Shown: in pieces, positions 9,486-17,503 of the stretch
Position numbering within the stretch: the first letter of the stretch is position 1
How the letters are laid out: every line of letters begins with the position of its first letter
Source: Chloroflexota bacterium
Lineage (GTDB): Bacteria > Chloroflexota > Chloroflexia > Chloroflexales > Herpetosiphonaceae
Length of the DNA: 64,000 bases
Direction: 5' to 3'
Assembly (NCBI GenBank): GCA_020161265.1
Contig: JAIUOC010000004.1
Location: 62,001 to 126,000 of the forward strand
The notes under the pieces: generated by a model
Database searches by the model: none
Seen by the model: the letters and a program-made list of their open reading frames with translations, nothing else
What the model was told of the DNA's origin: nothing
Made by a program: the position numbers and the translations under genes

Positions 9486-9529
9486 CAAAATCTAGATTCG
9501 CTCAATTGTGCGTTTATTGTAACAGAAAA

Positions 9530-9559
9530 GGGGATCGGGGATTGGTTGTTGGGGGTCGG
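9530..9559 (+). repeat. Intergenic word repeat (GGGGATCGGGG...TTGTTGGGGGTCGG type)
   Basis: A copy of the G-rich word also found at 4311, 16123 and 57871. It lies directly upstream of recG. No ORF is visible in the 300 bases between recG and the next plus-strand gene apart from the promoter listed separately. Confidence 0.75.
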
Positions 9560-9623
9560 ACAGTCCATAATTCAAACTCACTGAGCGTTATCAGCATTTT
9601 TGGCTGATTGAAGTGCAAATTAA

Positions 9624-9652
9624 TTGACATAGCACATCCGTTCGTGTATACT
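9624..9652 (+). promoter_or_regulatory. Near-consensus sigma-70 promoter
   Basis: TTGACA at 9624-9629, an exact 17-base spacer, then TATACT at 9647-9652. It faces the DUF6504-like gene and gives a leader of about 130 nt. It is among the best promoter matches in the window and points to strong basal expression of the small two-gene unit downstream. Confidence 0.75.
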
Positions 9653-9787
9653 CGAAGCACAAATTCTCCAAGTTGCTGCTTGTAATCCACGGTGCGCACC
9701 ATTGCTTGAAAGCTTGATTCTGGGCTTTTACCAGCCACGATGCTTGGAGCATTGCAACGATTGAGTACAACACGAAGGGTAACCGAG

Positions 9788-10015
9788 ATGCAGATTGAGC
9801 CAATTCAATTAACCCACAAACGCCATAATTATTTGCCGATGGCCTTTTTATGGCGTGGTATCAGCCATCAGGTCGCCAAGATCGAGCGAGTTTGGAGCAA
9901 AGAGGCGCGTTGGGCCCGACCACCACGCCACTATTTTCGGGTGCGTTGCACCAACAATCAAGTTTACAATATTTTCCAAGATGTGCGCTTAAATGCGTGG
10001 TGCGTTGAACGCTAG
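9788..10015 (+). CDS. DUF6504-like small protein
   Basis: 75 residues if the ATG at 9788 (MQIEPIQL) is used; an upstream ATG at 9740 is possible. The pattern FLWRG...V..I..VW....RW..P...YFRVR....VYNIFQD resembles, from memory, the DUF6504 family of small beta-rich proteins of unknown function. It has many aromatic and basic residues and no signal or membrane segment. It sits 12 bases ahead of another small gene and behind a near-consensus promoter, so the two are probably co-transcribed. Confidence 0.6.
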   Translation: MQIEPIQLTHKRHNYLPMAFLWRGISHQVAKIERVWSKEARWARPPRHYFRVRCTNNQVYNIFQDVRLNAWCVER

Positions 10016-10027
10016 AGGAGGCCGACC

Positions 10028-10255
10028 GTGTATTTAGCTTGGTTTGATGATCATCCGCGTAAAGAATTACGCTTCAAAATTGCCGAAGCGATTTTCGCTT
10101 ATGAAGATCGTTTCGGCGAACGCCCAAATGTCGTGCTGGTCAATGCTACCCAGATTTTCAACGAAGATGTTGAAGGTGTGCGGGTAGTTTCACGGCCTTA
10201 TGTTCGCAAAGATAACTTTTGGGTTGGCATCGAAGGCATCGTTGCTAGCTCATAA
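10028..10255 (+). CDS. Small conserved-looking protein, unknown function
   Basis: 75 residues starting at GTG 10028, preceded by GAGGAGG at good spacing. The sequence MYLAWFDDHPRKELRFKI shows a compact soluble alpha/beta composition without catalytic motifs. A run EDRFGERPNVVLVNA suggests a surface turn followed by a beta strand. I do not recognise the family. It is the second gene of a two-gene unit with the DUF6504-like protein. Confidence 0.65.
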   Translation: MYLAWFDDHPRKELRFKIAEAIFAYEDRFGERPNVVLVNATQIFNEDVEGVRVVSRPYVRKDNFWVGIEGIVASS

Positions 10256-10321
10256 TCGATCAGCTCTTCTGTAAGATTTGTGTTAATTCTCCTCTAGCCT
10301 GCCCGTTTTCAAAATCGACTT

Positions 10322-10375
10322 GTGGCACAATATATTGGGATACGCATATCTGCGTAATTCAATATATTGTGCCAC
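10322..10375 (+). promoter_or_regulatory. 54-bp nested palindrome ahead of the OYE gene
   Basis: Outer arms GTGGCACAATATATTG (10322-10337) and CAATATATTGTGCCAC (10360-10375) match perfectly. Inside them is a second perfect inverted repeat, TACGCA/TGCGTA, at 10341-10346 and 10351-10356. The Shine-Dalgarno GAGGA starts at the very next base and the ATG is at 10385. It could be an operator bound by a dimeric repressor, or an RNA hairpin controlling translation; the lack of a T tract argues against a terminator. Confidence 0.7.
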
Positions 10376-10384
10376 GAGGAATTT

Positions 10385-11491
10385 ATGTCATTGTTCGAGC
10401 CATATACGCTGCCGGTTAGCGGTGTTACCCTGCCCAATCGCCTCGTTCTCGCCCCCATGACCACCTATTCAGGCACGCCTGAAGGCCAAATTAGTCCAGG
10501 TGAAGTGGCGTTATTGCAACGCCGTGCCGCTGGCGGCTTTGGAACCGTTATCACTGCCGCTTGCTATGTTGATCGGGCTGGTCAAGCCTTTATCAATCAA
10601 TGGGGCTGCGATAATGATGATAAACTCGATTCATTACGTCAAGCAGCTAGCGCGATCAAGGCCGAAGGGGCAATTGCTATTCTGCAAATTCACGATGGCG
10701 GACGCATGGCTGATCCCAAGGTGTTAATCGAGCCAGCGCCACGCTCAGCCTCAGCCGTTGCCGCCGAACGCCAAGGCTACCTTGAACCCCGCGCAATGAG
10801 TGCTGCTGAAGTTGAAAAAAGCATCGCCGATTTTGCCGCTGCGGCCAAACGTGCAGCAGTCGCTGGCTTCGATGGTGTTGAAATCCATGGGGCAAACACC
10901 TATTTGATTCAGCAATTTTTCTCGCCACACTCCAACCGCCGTGACGACGAGTGGGGTGGCGATTTGGAACGGCGCTTGCGCTATCCAATTACTTTAGCCA
11001 AAGCTGTGCGCGAAGCCGTTGGCGATGCATTCATCGTGGGCTATCGCTTCTCGCCAGAAGAGATCGAAAATCCAGGCATTACGATTGAAGATACTTTGGT
11101 TTTGGTGGATCGTTTGGCCGATTGCCGTTTGGATTATTTGCATATTTCGTTGGGCAATTATGCCGCTGGCTCCATGCGCAACCCCGAATCAACTCAACGG
11201 CTCAGCCCTTTGGTAATTGAAAAATTAGCTGGGCGAGTGCCATTGATGGCAGTTGGTGGGATCGAAACGCCTGAACAAGCCGAATTGCCATTAAGCGATG
11301 GCGCTGAATTGGTTGCCCTTGGCCGAGTAGCATTGTGGGAGCCAGATTGGCCCAATAAAGTTAAAGCTGGTCGCAGCGATTTGCGCCAAGCCTTGCCTGC
11401 CAAAGATGGTGATGTGATTTGTAGTTTGCCCAAGCCGTTGTATGACGTTTTAGTCCAACGCGCTGGCTGGGTCAAAGTCGCCGCCGAGTAG
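10385..11491 (+). CDS. NADH:flavin oxidoreductase (Old Yellow Enzyme family)
   Basis: About 368 residues, the usual length of a single-domain FMN-dependent OYE TIM barrel. Visible features are the N-terminal LPNRLVLAPMTTY segment that cradles FMN, LQIHDGGR, the substrate-binding pair in IHGAN (His and Asn three apart), and QFFSPHSNRRDDEWGG. These enzymes reduce activated C=C bonds or nitro groups using NAD(P)H. The start MSLFEPYT at 10385 follows a GAGGA site; the longer frame to 10367 runs into the palindrome. It is a single gene, probably controlled by that palindrome, as for OYE genes induced by electrophiles. Confidence 0.9.
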   Translation: MSLFEPYTLPVSGVTLPNRLVLAPMTTYSGTPEGQISPGEVALLQRRAAGGFGTVITAACYVDRAGQAFINQWGCDNDDKLDSLRQAASAIKAEGAIAILQIHDGGRMADPKVLIEPAPRSASAVAAERQGYLEPRAMSAAEVEKSIADFAAAAKRAAVAGFDGVEIHGANTYLIQQFFSPHSNRRDDEWGGDLERRLRYPITLAKAVREAVGDAFIVGYRFSPEEIENPGITIEDTLVLVDRLADCRLDYLHISLGNYAAGSMRNPESTQRLSPLVIEKLAGRVPLMAVGGIETPEQAELPLSDGAELVALGRVALWEPDWPNKVKAGRSDLRQALPAKDGDVICSLPKPLYDVLVQRAGWVKVAAE

Positions 11492-11500
11492 CTGCTAAAA

Positions 11501-11675
11501 TTTAACGCAGAGGCGCAGAGACAGCCTTTAGAGAACTTTTTTGATCAGCCACAGTTTTGTTTTCATTGCAAATATTATTCAGATCAAATGAGTACTTTGC
11601 TTCTCTGTGCCTCTGCGTTAAAGCCTAATCCCCTTTTGTTCTGCTCCCTGACAACTAGCCCCTGATCCCTAAACT
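11501..11675. repeat. Inverted CGCAGAGG word repeats and CCCCTGATCCCT word
   Basis: A 21-nt copy beginning TTTAACGCAGAGGCGCAGAG (11501-11521) is matched by an inverted copy at 11602-11622 with a single mismatch, enclosing about 80 bases. At 11655-11670 comes a GCCCCTGATCCCT word, shared with 57.9-58.1 kb and 61.8 kb. The block fills the gap between the convergent OYE and kinase genes and could form a long hairpin. No ORF is supported. Confidence 0.8.
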
Positions 11676-11682
11676 CTTGCAA

Positions 11683-13122
11683 CTAATCGTCATCGTCATC
11701 GTTGCCTTTGCCTGGGCCAGGTGGCTTAGGCTTTTTGGCTTCTTTGACCGCAATCACCAAAGTAATTTGGCTATTTTCGGCGATTGGGCTACCAGCGGCT
11801 GGCTCTTGGCTCAAAATCCGATCTTTGGCTTGTTCGTTGGCTTCTTCGATAAAATTAATTTTTAGCCCCAATTGGCGTGCTTGCTGCTCGGCCTCGCCAC
11901 GTTTTAGCCCAACAAAATTGGGCATGCTTGGGAAAGGTTGGCTGGCGATGGTTGGTTCGGGAGCTGGGGCGCTGGTGGTCTCGGCCACAATCGTTGACGT
12001 TGCTTCAGCTATTGGCACAAGCGTAGCACTTGGTTGAGCAACAGTCGTTGCATTGCCGCTAGCGCTTGGTTGTTGGGGATCGCCACTGAGTTTGGCAAAG
12101 GCGATAGCAATCAGCACTACAAAGGCCAAGGCTGCCAACGTTAGGCCAATTTGTTTTTTGGCGGCAGGTTTGGGGTTGGCAAGCAAGGCTTTGGTTGGCA
12201 TTGGCTGAGGCTTGGCCTGCACCAAAGCCGCAGTTTTAGGAGGCACGCGCACCGCTGTGGTTTCCATATTGTGAATCGAAACAGTTGAGCGTTGGCGCAC
12301 TGGCATGGCGATCGTGGCCGAATTTGCTCCCTGTTGAATGCTCTCGATCTCGCCAGCCAAGGCTTGGGCTGAGGCAAAACGCTGGCTTGGCTCGCGCTCA
12401 GTCGCACGCTTGATCAAATTCTCAATTGCGGTGGCGGTGCCAGGCAAGGCTTGACGCAAGGCGGGCACACCTTCATTCAAATGGCGTTGCACAATTGCCC
12501 ACGCCGAATCGCCATCAAGCGGCACCCGCCCTGTCAATAGCTCATATAACATGATTCCCAAGGCATAAATATCGCTGGCCTCGGTGGTTGCACCACCCTC
12601 GGCCCGTTCAGGCGCGATATATTGAGGCGTGCCATAAACTTGATCAGCGTTGGTTGTACCGATAGCTTGCACAATCCCAAAATCGAGCAAAATGGCATGG
12701 CCATCGGCATTGATACGAATATTTTGCGGTTTTACATCGCAATGCACATAGCCTTGTTGATGAATCGCGGCCAAGGCTAGGGCAATTTCACGCGTCCATG
12801 TCAGGGATTGGGGCGCGGCAACGGGCAACAATTGATCAAGGCTTTGGCCCTCGATCAGCTCTTGCACAAAAAACGGCCCGCTGCTTGGATCGTAGCCAAC
12901 ATCGAAAATTCGTGCAATATGGGGATGGCTCAATTGGGCGGCGGTTTGAGCTTCGGTGCTAAATTGCTGGCTCAAGCTAGGATTATTGGCAAACTCAGGC
13001 CGTAAAAGCTTTAAGGCCACATCGCGCTTGAGCAACAAATCACGGGCACGATAAACCGTCGCCATGCCACCTTGGCCAAGCGTTGCTAAAATCTGATAGC
13101 GATTTACCAGCGTTTGATTCAT
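11683..13122 (-). CDS. Membrane Ser/Thr protein kinase with one PASTA domain (PknB-like)
   Basis: 479 residues. The N-terminal Hanks-type kinase (about 1-265) has the glycine loop GQGGMATVY, VALK lysine, catalytic loop HCDVKPQN (Cys replaces the Arg of HRD), DFG and the APE-like APERA. A single transmembrane helix lies near 324-345 and one extracellular PASTA domain near 396-462, which in PknB-type kinases senses muropeptides or lipid II. The tail is PKPPGPGKG followed by five Asp. The HCD variant makes it a non-RD kinase but all residues needed for catalysis are present. AGGATG upstream supports the start. It is alone in its transcription unit. Confidence 0.92.
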   Translation of the reverse strand: MNQTLVNRYQILATLGQGGMATVYRARDLLLKRDVALKLLRPEFANNPSLSQQFSTEAQTAAQLSHPHIARIFDVGYDPSSGPFFVQELIEGQSLDQLLPVAAPQSLTWTREIALALAAIHQQGYVHCDVKPQNIRINADGHAILLDFGIVQAIGTTNADQVYGTPQYIAPERAEGGATTEASDIYALGIMLYELLTGRVPLDGDSAWAIVQRHLNEGVPALRQALPGTATAIENLIKRATEREPSQRFASAQALAGEIESIQQGANSATIAMPVRQRSTVSIHNMETTAVRVPPKTAALVQAKPQPMPTKALLANPKPAAKKQIGLTLAALAFVVLIAIAFAKLSGDPQQPSASGNATTVAQPSATLVPIAEATSTIVAETTSAPAPEPTIASQPFPSMPNFVGLKRGEAEQQARQLGLKINFIEEANEQAKDRILSQEPAAGSPIAENSQITLVIAVKEAKKPKPPGPGKGNDDDDD

Positions 13123-13172
13123 TGCAGCATCCTTATGTTTGAGCCAATCTCGCGGGTATGATAGCAGAATTA

Positions 13173-13201
13173 AAAAAATTAAGAGGCGTAAGCTACGCCT
13201 C
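13173..13201 (-). terminator. Rho-independent terminator of the 40-residue gene
   Basis: Stem GAGGCGTA/TACGCCTC (13183-13190 with 13194-13201), 3-nt loop; on the minus strand it is followed by TTAATTTTTTTAATT. Confidence 0.8.
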
Positions 13202-13226
13202 TCAACATCATTCGCTTGATTTACTT

Positions 13227-13349
13227 TTAGACGGTTTCTGGTTCGCCCAAGATTTTGTTGGTCAGGTATAAGGCCAAGCGGGTGGCCAAGGTTCCTAAGG
13301 CCAAGCTCAACAAACCATAGACAATGCGGCGTTTCAAATCATCATCCAT
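13227..13349 (-). CDS. 40-residue small protein with amphipathic or membrane helix
   Basis: A short ORF, MDDDLKRRIVYGLLSLALG and on to NKILGEPETV, starting at 13349. AGGAGG lies 8 bases upstream of the ATG and a strong terminator follows the stop, so it has its own complete gene signals. The acidic/basic N-terminus followed by about 22 mostly hydrophobic residues suggests a single membrane-associated helix. I do not recognise the family. It lies between the PASTA kinase and the YugP-type peptidase on the same strand. Confidence 0.65.
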   Translation of the reverse strand: MDDDLKRRIVYGLLSLALGTLATRLALYLTNKILGEPETV

Positions 13350-13400
13350 TAATTATTCCTCCTAAATCAACAAGCGTTGCTACGCCCTAGTATAGCATTT

Positions 13401-14108
13401 TTAGTCGCGGCGACCGCCAAAAACCCGAAATGCAAAGTAGGCAAAGGTCAAAATTGATTGCGCCGCAGCCGCAACATAAGTCCAAGCAGCAGCATTCAAC
13501 ACTTTGGAAACCGCCGCTTGATCTTGCGGGCTAACCAAGCCATTGGCGATCAGCATTTTTTTGGCGCGGCTTGAAGCGTTGAATTCAACAGGCAGTGTTA
13601 CCAAGGTAAAGAGCACTGCGCCAGCAAACAGCACTAAGCCAATCAAGGCCATGGTAAAGCCAATGCCGCCACTACGTGAAGCAGCACCAAACATCAAGCC
13701 CAACATCACCAGCCACGTACCAATATTGCTACCAATGTTAGCAATGCCAACGATTGAGCTGCGCAAGCGCAACATGGCATAGCCTTCGCGGTCTTGCAGT
13801 GCGTGGCCCAATTCGTGGGCAACAACTGCCATCGCCGCGACCGAAGGGTTAACCGACGATTGCGAAATATTGATCGACTTATCGGCAGGATTGTAGAAAT
13901 CGGTTAGCTGGCCAGCAACTTGATTGACCCGCACATAGTTTAGGCCTTCAGCGTTCATCAAACGTTGAGCCACCGCAAAGCCATTCATGTTGTGCATATT
14001 GGCCACATTGGCATATTTGCTAAATGTCGATTTGACATACCACTGTGCCCAGAAAGCAAACAACATACCAGGGATGGCAAAAACGAAATACAAAGGGTCG
14101 AAGATCAT
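13401..14108 (-). CDS. YugP-type membrane zinc metallopeptidase
   Basis: About 235 residues with the zinc-binding HELGH at residues 98-102, inside VVAHELGHALQDREG. This motif, the N-terminal membrane segment, two or three C-terminal helices and the length fit the neutral zinc metallopeptidase family of B. subtilis YugP, whose substrates are unknown. The start at 14108 (MIFDPLYF) is supported by GGAGG 6 bases upstream; the longer frame to 14183 lacks one. The NPADKSINIS segment before the motif is typical of the family. Confidence 0.88.
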   Translation of the reverse strand: MIFDPLYFVFAIPGMLFAFWAQWYVKSTFSKYANVANMHNMNGFAVAQRLMNAEGLNYVRVNQVAGQLTDFYNPADKSINISQSSVNPSVAAMAVVAHELGHALQDREGYAMLRLRSSIVGIANIGSNIGTWLVMLGLMFGAASRSGGIGFTMALIGLVLFAGAVLFTLVTLPVEFNASSRAKKMLIANGLVSPQDQAAVSKVLNAAAWTYVAAAAQSILTFAYFAFRVFGGRRD

Positions 14109-14253
14109 CGGTATCCTCCAAGGGGATGCTTGTTCAATGTTCCTGTCCGCATGGACAGAAAATTCTAACCTTAAGTATAGCAAGCTCTGGGCCTAGGCGT
14201 GTTAGCATGACATTAATACGCACACCCAAAAATAGAACATCGAAGGAGTTTGC

Positions 14254-16161
14254 ATGAATGGTGGAGGCTGGCGAGGGTTTGTTCGCGCCAATGAGGACGA
14301 ACAACCCACCATCAGCCGCATGTTGTTGCAGCGCGTATGGGGTTATGCCAGACCCTATCGCGGCGGCATCATTGTGGTCTTAATTACAATTTTCATCGGA
14401 ACCTTGTTGGATCGGATTACGCCGTTGTTGGTACGCCATTTGATCGATGTGGCGATTCCAGAACGTAATTTGGGGCGCTTAAATCTAGTTGCTGTTGGCT
14501 TAGTCGCAATTCCCTTGATCGGCGGTTTGCTGGATATTTTGCAGCGTCGCCATTCATCGTTAGTTGGCGAAGGAATTATTTTTGATTTGCGGCGGGCATT
14601 GTATAGCCATATGCAGCGCATGAGCTTGCGTTTTTTCACCAGCACCAAATCAGGCGAGTTGGTTTCGCGGCTTAATAACGATGTGGTTGGTTCGCAACGG
14701 GCGGTTACTGGCACGCTGATCACGTTAATCACCAATGTCATTACCGTTAGCATCACGCTGTTTATTATGTTGACGATCGAATGGCGTTTAACCTTATTGG
14801 CCTTGTTGGTATTGCCATTGTTTATGCTGCCAGCCCGCCGTGTTGGGCGCATTGTGCGCAACTTGACCCGCTCGCAAATGCAGGCCAACGGCGAAATGAA
14901 TGCCTTGATGGGCGAGACCTTGAATGTTAGCGGTGCATTGTTGGTCAAGATTTTTGGGCGGCGCAACGATGAAGTCGCCAAATTTAGCCAACATGCTGGC
15001 GAAGTGCGCGACCTCGGCATTCGCACCGCCTTGGTCATGCGCTCGTTTTTTGTGATGGTTGGCTTGGTCAGCGCAGTTGGCGTGACCTCAGTTTATTGGT
15101 TTGGCGGCTATCTCGCAATCACCTCGGATAATTTTAGCACTGGCGATATTATTGCTTTGGCCTTGTATTTGCCTGGTTTGTATGGCGCAATTTCCACGTT
15201 GGTCAATACGCGGGTCGAATTAGCTTCATCATTGGTTTCATTCGAGCGCGTATTTGAAATTCTCGATTTGCCGTTAGAAATTGTTGATGCCAAACAACCC
15301 CAAATGCTGCAAACTATTCGCGGCGAAGTGCAATTTGAGCATGTTTGGTTTCGCTATCAGGCCGATGAGATCAATAGTCTCAGTTCGCGCGATGGTCAAG
15401 AAACCACTGTTATCAGCCCAATTACTACCCGTGAATGGGCGTTGAGCGATATTGATTTTATCGCTAAACCAGGCCAATTGGTGGCTTTGGTCGGGCCATC
15501 CGGTGCGGGCAAAACGAGCCTAACCTATTTGTTGCCACGTTTGTACGACCCTAGTCGGGGCCGCGTGTTGATTGATGGAATTGATGTTCGCGAGTTGGAG
15601 CTTGATAGTCTTGGCCAAGCGATTGGCATGGTCACCCAGGAAACATTTCTCTTTCACGAGAGCTTGCGGGCTAATTTGCGCTATGCTAAACCCGATGCCA
15701 CTGATGTGGAATTAGAGGCCGCTTGTCGCGCTGCCAATATCCACGATTTGATTGCCAGCCTGCCCAATGGCTATGATACTGTGGTTGGCGAACGTGGTTA
15801 TCGCTTCTCGGGTGGCGAAAAACAACGGATTGCAATCGCCCGTGTGATTCTCAAAAACCCACGAATTTTGGTGCTTGACGAGGCGACCTCGGCGCTCGAT
15901 TCACGCTCAGAAGCATTAATTCAGGCTGCGCTACAACCATTGCTCAAAGATCGCACCAGTATTGTGATTGCCCACCGGCTTTCAACAATTCTGGCGGCTG
16001 ACTTGATTTTGGTGGTCGATCAAGGGCGGGTGCTCGAACGTGGCACGCATAGCGAGTTGCTAGCCCAGGATGGTTTGTACGCCCAGCTCTATCAAACCCA
16101 ATTTAAGGAGCGGGAACAGCTTAGGGATCAGTTGTTGGGGGTCGGGGATCGGGAAATTTAA
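14254..16161 (+). CDS. ABC exporter, fused permease and ATPase (MsbA/LmrA-like half-transporter)
   Basis: 635 residues: a six-helix type IV exporter domain (about 25-330) followed by an ATPase domain with Walker A GPSGAGKT near 415, signature FSGGEKQR near 519, Walker B ILVLDEA and the H-loop in IVIAHRLST. It would work as a homodimer exporting a lipid, peptide or drug; the substrate is unknown. The C-terminal twelve residues, RDQLLGVGDREI, are encoded by a copy of the G-rich intergenic word found at 4.3, 9.5 and 57.9 kb, so the natural end of the protein was probably just after FKERE and the repeat extended it. It is monocistronic. Confidence 0.92.
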   Translation: MNGGGWRGFVRANEDEQPTISRMLLQRVWGYARPYRGGIIVVLITIFIGTLLDRITPLLVRHLIDVAIPERNLGRLNLVAVGLVAIPLIGGLLDILQRRHSSLVGEGIIFDLRRALYSHMQRMSLRFFTSTKSGELVSRLNNDVVGSQRAVTGTLITLITNVITVSITLFIMLTIEWRLTLLALLVLPLFMLPARRVGRIVRNLTRSQMQANGEMNALMGETLNVSGALLVKIFGRRNDEVAKFSQHAGEVRDLGIRTALVMRSFFVMVGLVSAVGVTSVYWFGGYLAITSDNFSTGDIIALALYLPGLYGAISTLVNTRVELASSLVSFERVFEILDLPLEIVDAKQPQMLQTIRGEVQFEHVWFRYQADEINSLSSRDGQETTVISPITTREWALSDIDFIAKPGQLVALVGPSGAGKTSLTYLLPRLYDPSRGRVLIDGIDVRELELDSLGQAIGMVTQETFLFHESLRANLRYAKPDATDVELEAACRAANIHDLIASLPNGYDTVVGERGYRFSGGEKQRIAIARVILKNPRILVLDEATSALDSRSEALIQAALQPLLKDRTSIVIAHRLSTILAADLILVVDQGRVLERGTHSELLAQDGLYAQLYQTQFKEREQLRDQLLGVGDREI

Positions 16162-16284
16162 ACTGTAGGAACTAGAAATCTGATGTTAGGAAGGGAAATA
16201 AGCATAATCATTCGTGGCTAAAATTCAGCCTTCGTGGGCTTCGTGTTCTTAGTGGATCAATACCTTAACGCAGAGGCGCAGAGA
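16123..16284. repeat. Composite word-repeat block, partly coding
   Basis: The G-rich word GGGATCAGTTGTTGGGGGT and following GATCGGG (16123-16153) lie inside the 3' end of the ABC exporter gene. Further on are a TTCGTGGGCTTCGTG word (about 16231-16245) and TTAACGCAGAGGCGCAGAG (16264-16282). The three different word families are thus packed into the gap between the convergent exporter and glycosyltransferase genes. Confidence 0.8.
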
Positions 16285-16294
16285 GCCTTTCTAC

Positions 16295-17503
16295 CTAGCT
16301 CCTGCCCTCTGATTCCTCGTTTCTCCGTTGCACAAAGCGAAACGCGCCGCCTTTTTCCACATCCATCACATGGCCGCGCCAAACAATGCGCTGCGGCGCA
16401 AGCAAGGCTTGAATCAATTGCAGCGGAATGAGCAATTCTAAAAATGGCACGAACAGCCAATAGCGCCGTGGCGTGGCCTGCTCTAGGTAGGCTTGATCAA
16501 TTTGAATAAAACTGATCAGGCCAAGCAGGGTGTAGCTTGCTGCAAACCAGCGTTGACGTTGGCTGGGGCGCAAGACGGTCACAATCGCCAAAACCAATGG
16601 AAACAGCGTGGGCACAATCGCCAAACAAAACAGCAAGCTGCGTTCGCGCAAATTCAAATGGCGCAACAGCGATTCACGCGGGAAGATAAACCAGCGTTGG
16701 ATTAGGCTGCGATAGCGTTGGGCATTGGTTACGGTGGTACGAATTGCATGGCGCATGCTGGTTTGCTGTAAGCGCAGGCCTGCCTGTTGCACCCGCTGCG
16801 CCACCGCAAAATCGTCGGCCAAAATATGTTCTAGGCCAGTAAAGCCATGCAATTGCTCCAAAACTTCGCGACGCATGGCATAAAACATCCCATTGATCGT
16901 AAATGGCTCGCTCACTTGGCTATAAGGCACGTAGGTCAGCAAACTATTGCTATTAACAAACAATGCCACCAAACTCGACCAAGTATTATCGAACGAGCGA
17001 TAGTAGGGCAAACCGAAGGCCAAGCCCACGCCCGCTTGATCAAGCCATGGCAAGCATTGTTCCAAGCCATAAGCTGGCAGGCTGGTATCGTCGTCGAGCA
17101 CACAAATAATTTGGCCTTGGGCTTGTTGCAATCCCGCAATCAGCTTGAAGGTTTTGGGATTAACCCGCTCGGCTGGGGCTGGCAAGCTGATAATCCGAAT
17201 CGTTTGCTCGGTATATTCAGCTTGCAATCCATAGCAAAGGTCTTGGGCAAACTGATCATCATCATCAATTAACCATAGCCATTCGCGCTTATAGCTGCTT
17301 GGAGCATTCAAATTGGCGCGTAAACATGTGGCCAAATGCGGGTCGCCACTCAAAATTGGCTGGAGCAAACTCACCAAAGTTGTTGCTGGCGCGTGTTGCA
17401 TAGCCGGGGTAGGCTTGCCAAAAAAGCGCCAAACCTGCCACCATTTCCAGCAGCGTTGGCCAAGCATCAAACCACACAACACCATCCACGCTCGTTTAAT
17501 CAT
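16295..17503 (-). CDS. Membrane GT2/GT21-type glycosyltransferase, copy 2 of a tandem pair
   Basis: About 402 residues in ceramide-glucosyltransferase style. An N-terminal membrane anchor precedes a GT-A domain with metal-binding VLDDDTSLP, the acidic ADDFAVAQRV motif and the IQRW (Q-x-x-R-W type) motif, followed by C-terminal helices. Such enzymes transfer sugar from a nucleotide donor to a lipid. The start at 17503 overlaps the stop of the preceding gene by 8 bases and has GGAG upstream. The pair shares layout and the C-terminal IVWRG segment, so it probably arose by tandem duplication. The last residues, RNEESEGRS, look derived from an intergenic GATCAGGGG-type word. Confidence 0.82.
   Translation of the reverse strand: MIKRAWMVLCGLMLGQRCWKWWQVWRFFGKPTPAMQHAPATTLVSLLQPILSGDPHLATCLRANLNAPSSYKREWLWLIDDDDQFAQDLCYGLQAEYTEQTIRIISLPAPAERVNPKTFKLIAGLQQAQGQIICVLDDDTSLPAYGLEQCLPWLDQAGVGLAFGLPYYRSFDNTWSSLVALFVNSNSLLTYVPYSQVSEPFTINGMFYAMRREVLEQLHGFTGLEHILADDFAVAQRVQQAGLRLQQTSMRHAIRTTVTNAQRYRSLIQRWFIFPRESLLRHLNLRERSLLFCLAIVPTLFPLVLAIVTVLRPSQRQRWFAASYTLLGLISFIQIDQAYLEQATPRRYWLFVPFLELLIPLQLIQALLAPQRIVWRGHVMDVEKGGAFRFVQRRNEESEGRS

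Noticed and set aside
9514-9803. Overlapping minus-strand ORFs of 70-74 codons upstream of recG
   Set aside because: They run through the consensus promoter and repeat word and show no Shine-Dalgarno or domain.
14355-15038. 227-codon minus-strand ORF inside the ABC exporter gene
   Set aside because: Antisense to a well-supported exporter, rich in Arg/Thr/Asn with no domain and no Shine-Dalgarno; a shadow of the coding strand.
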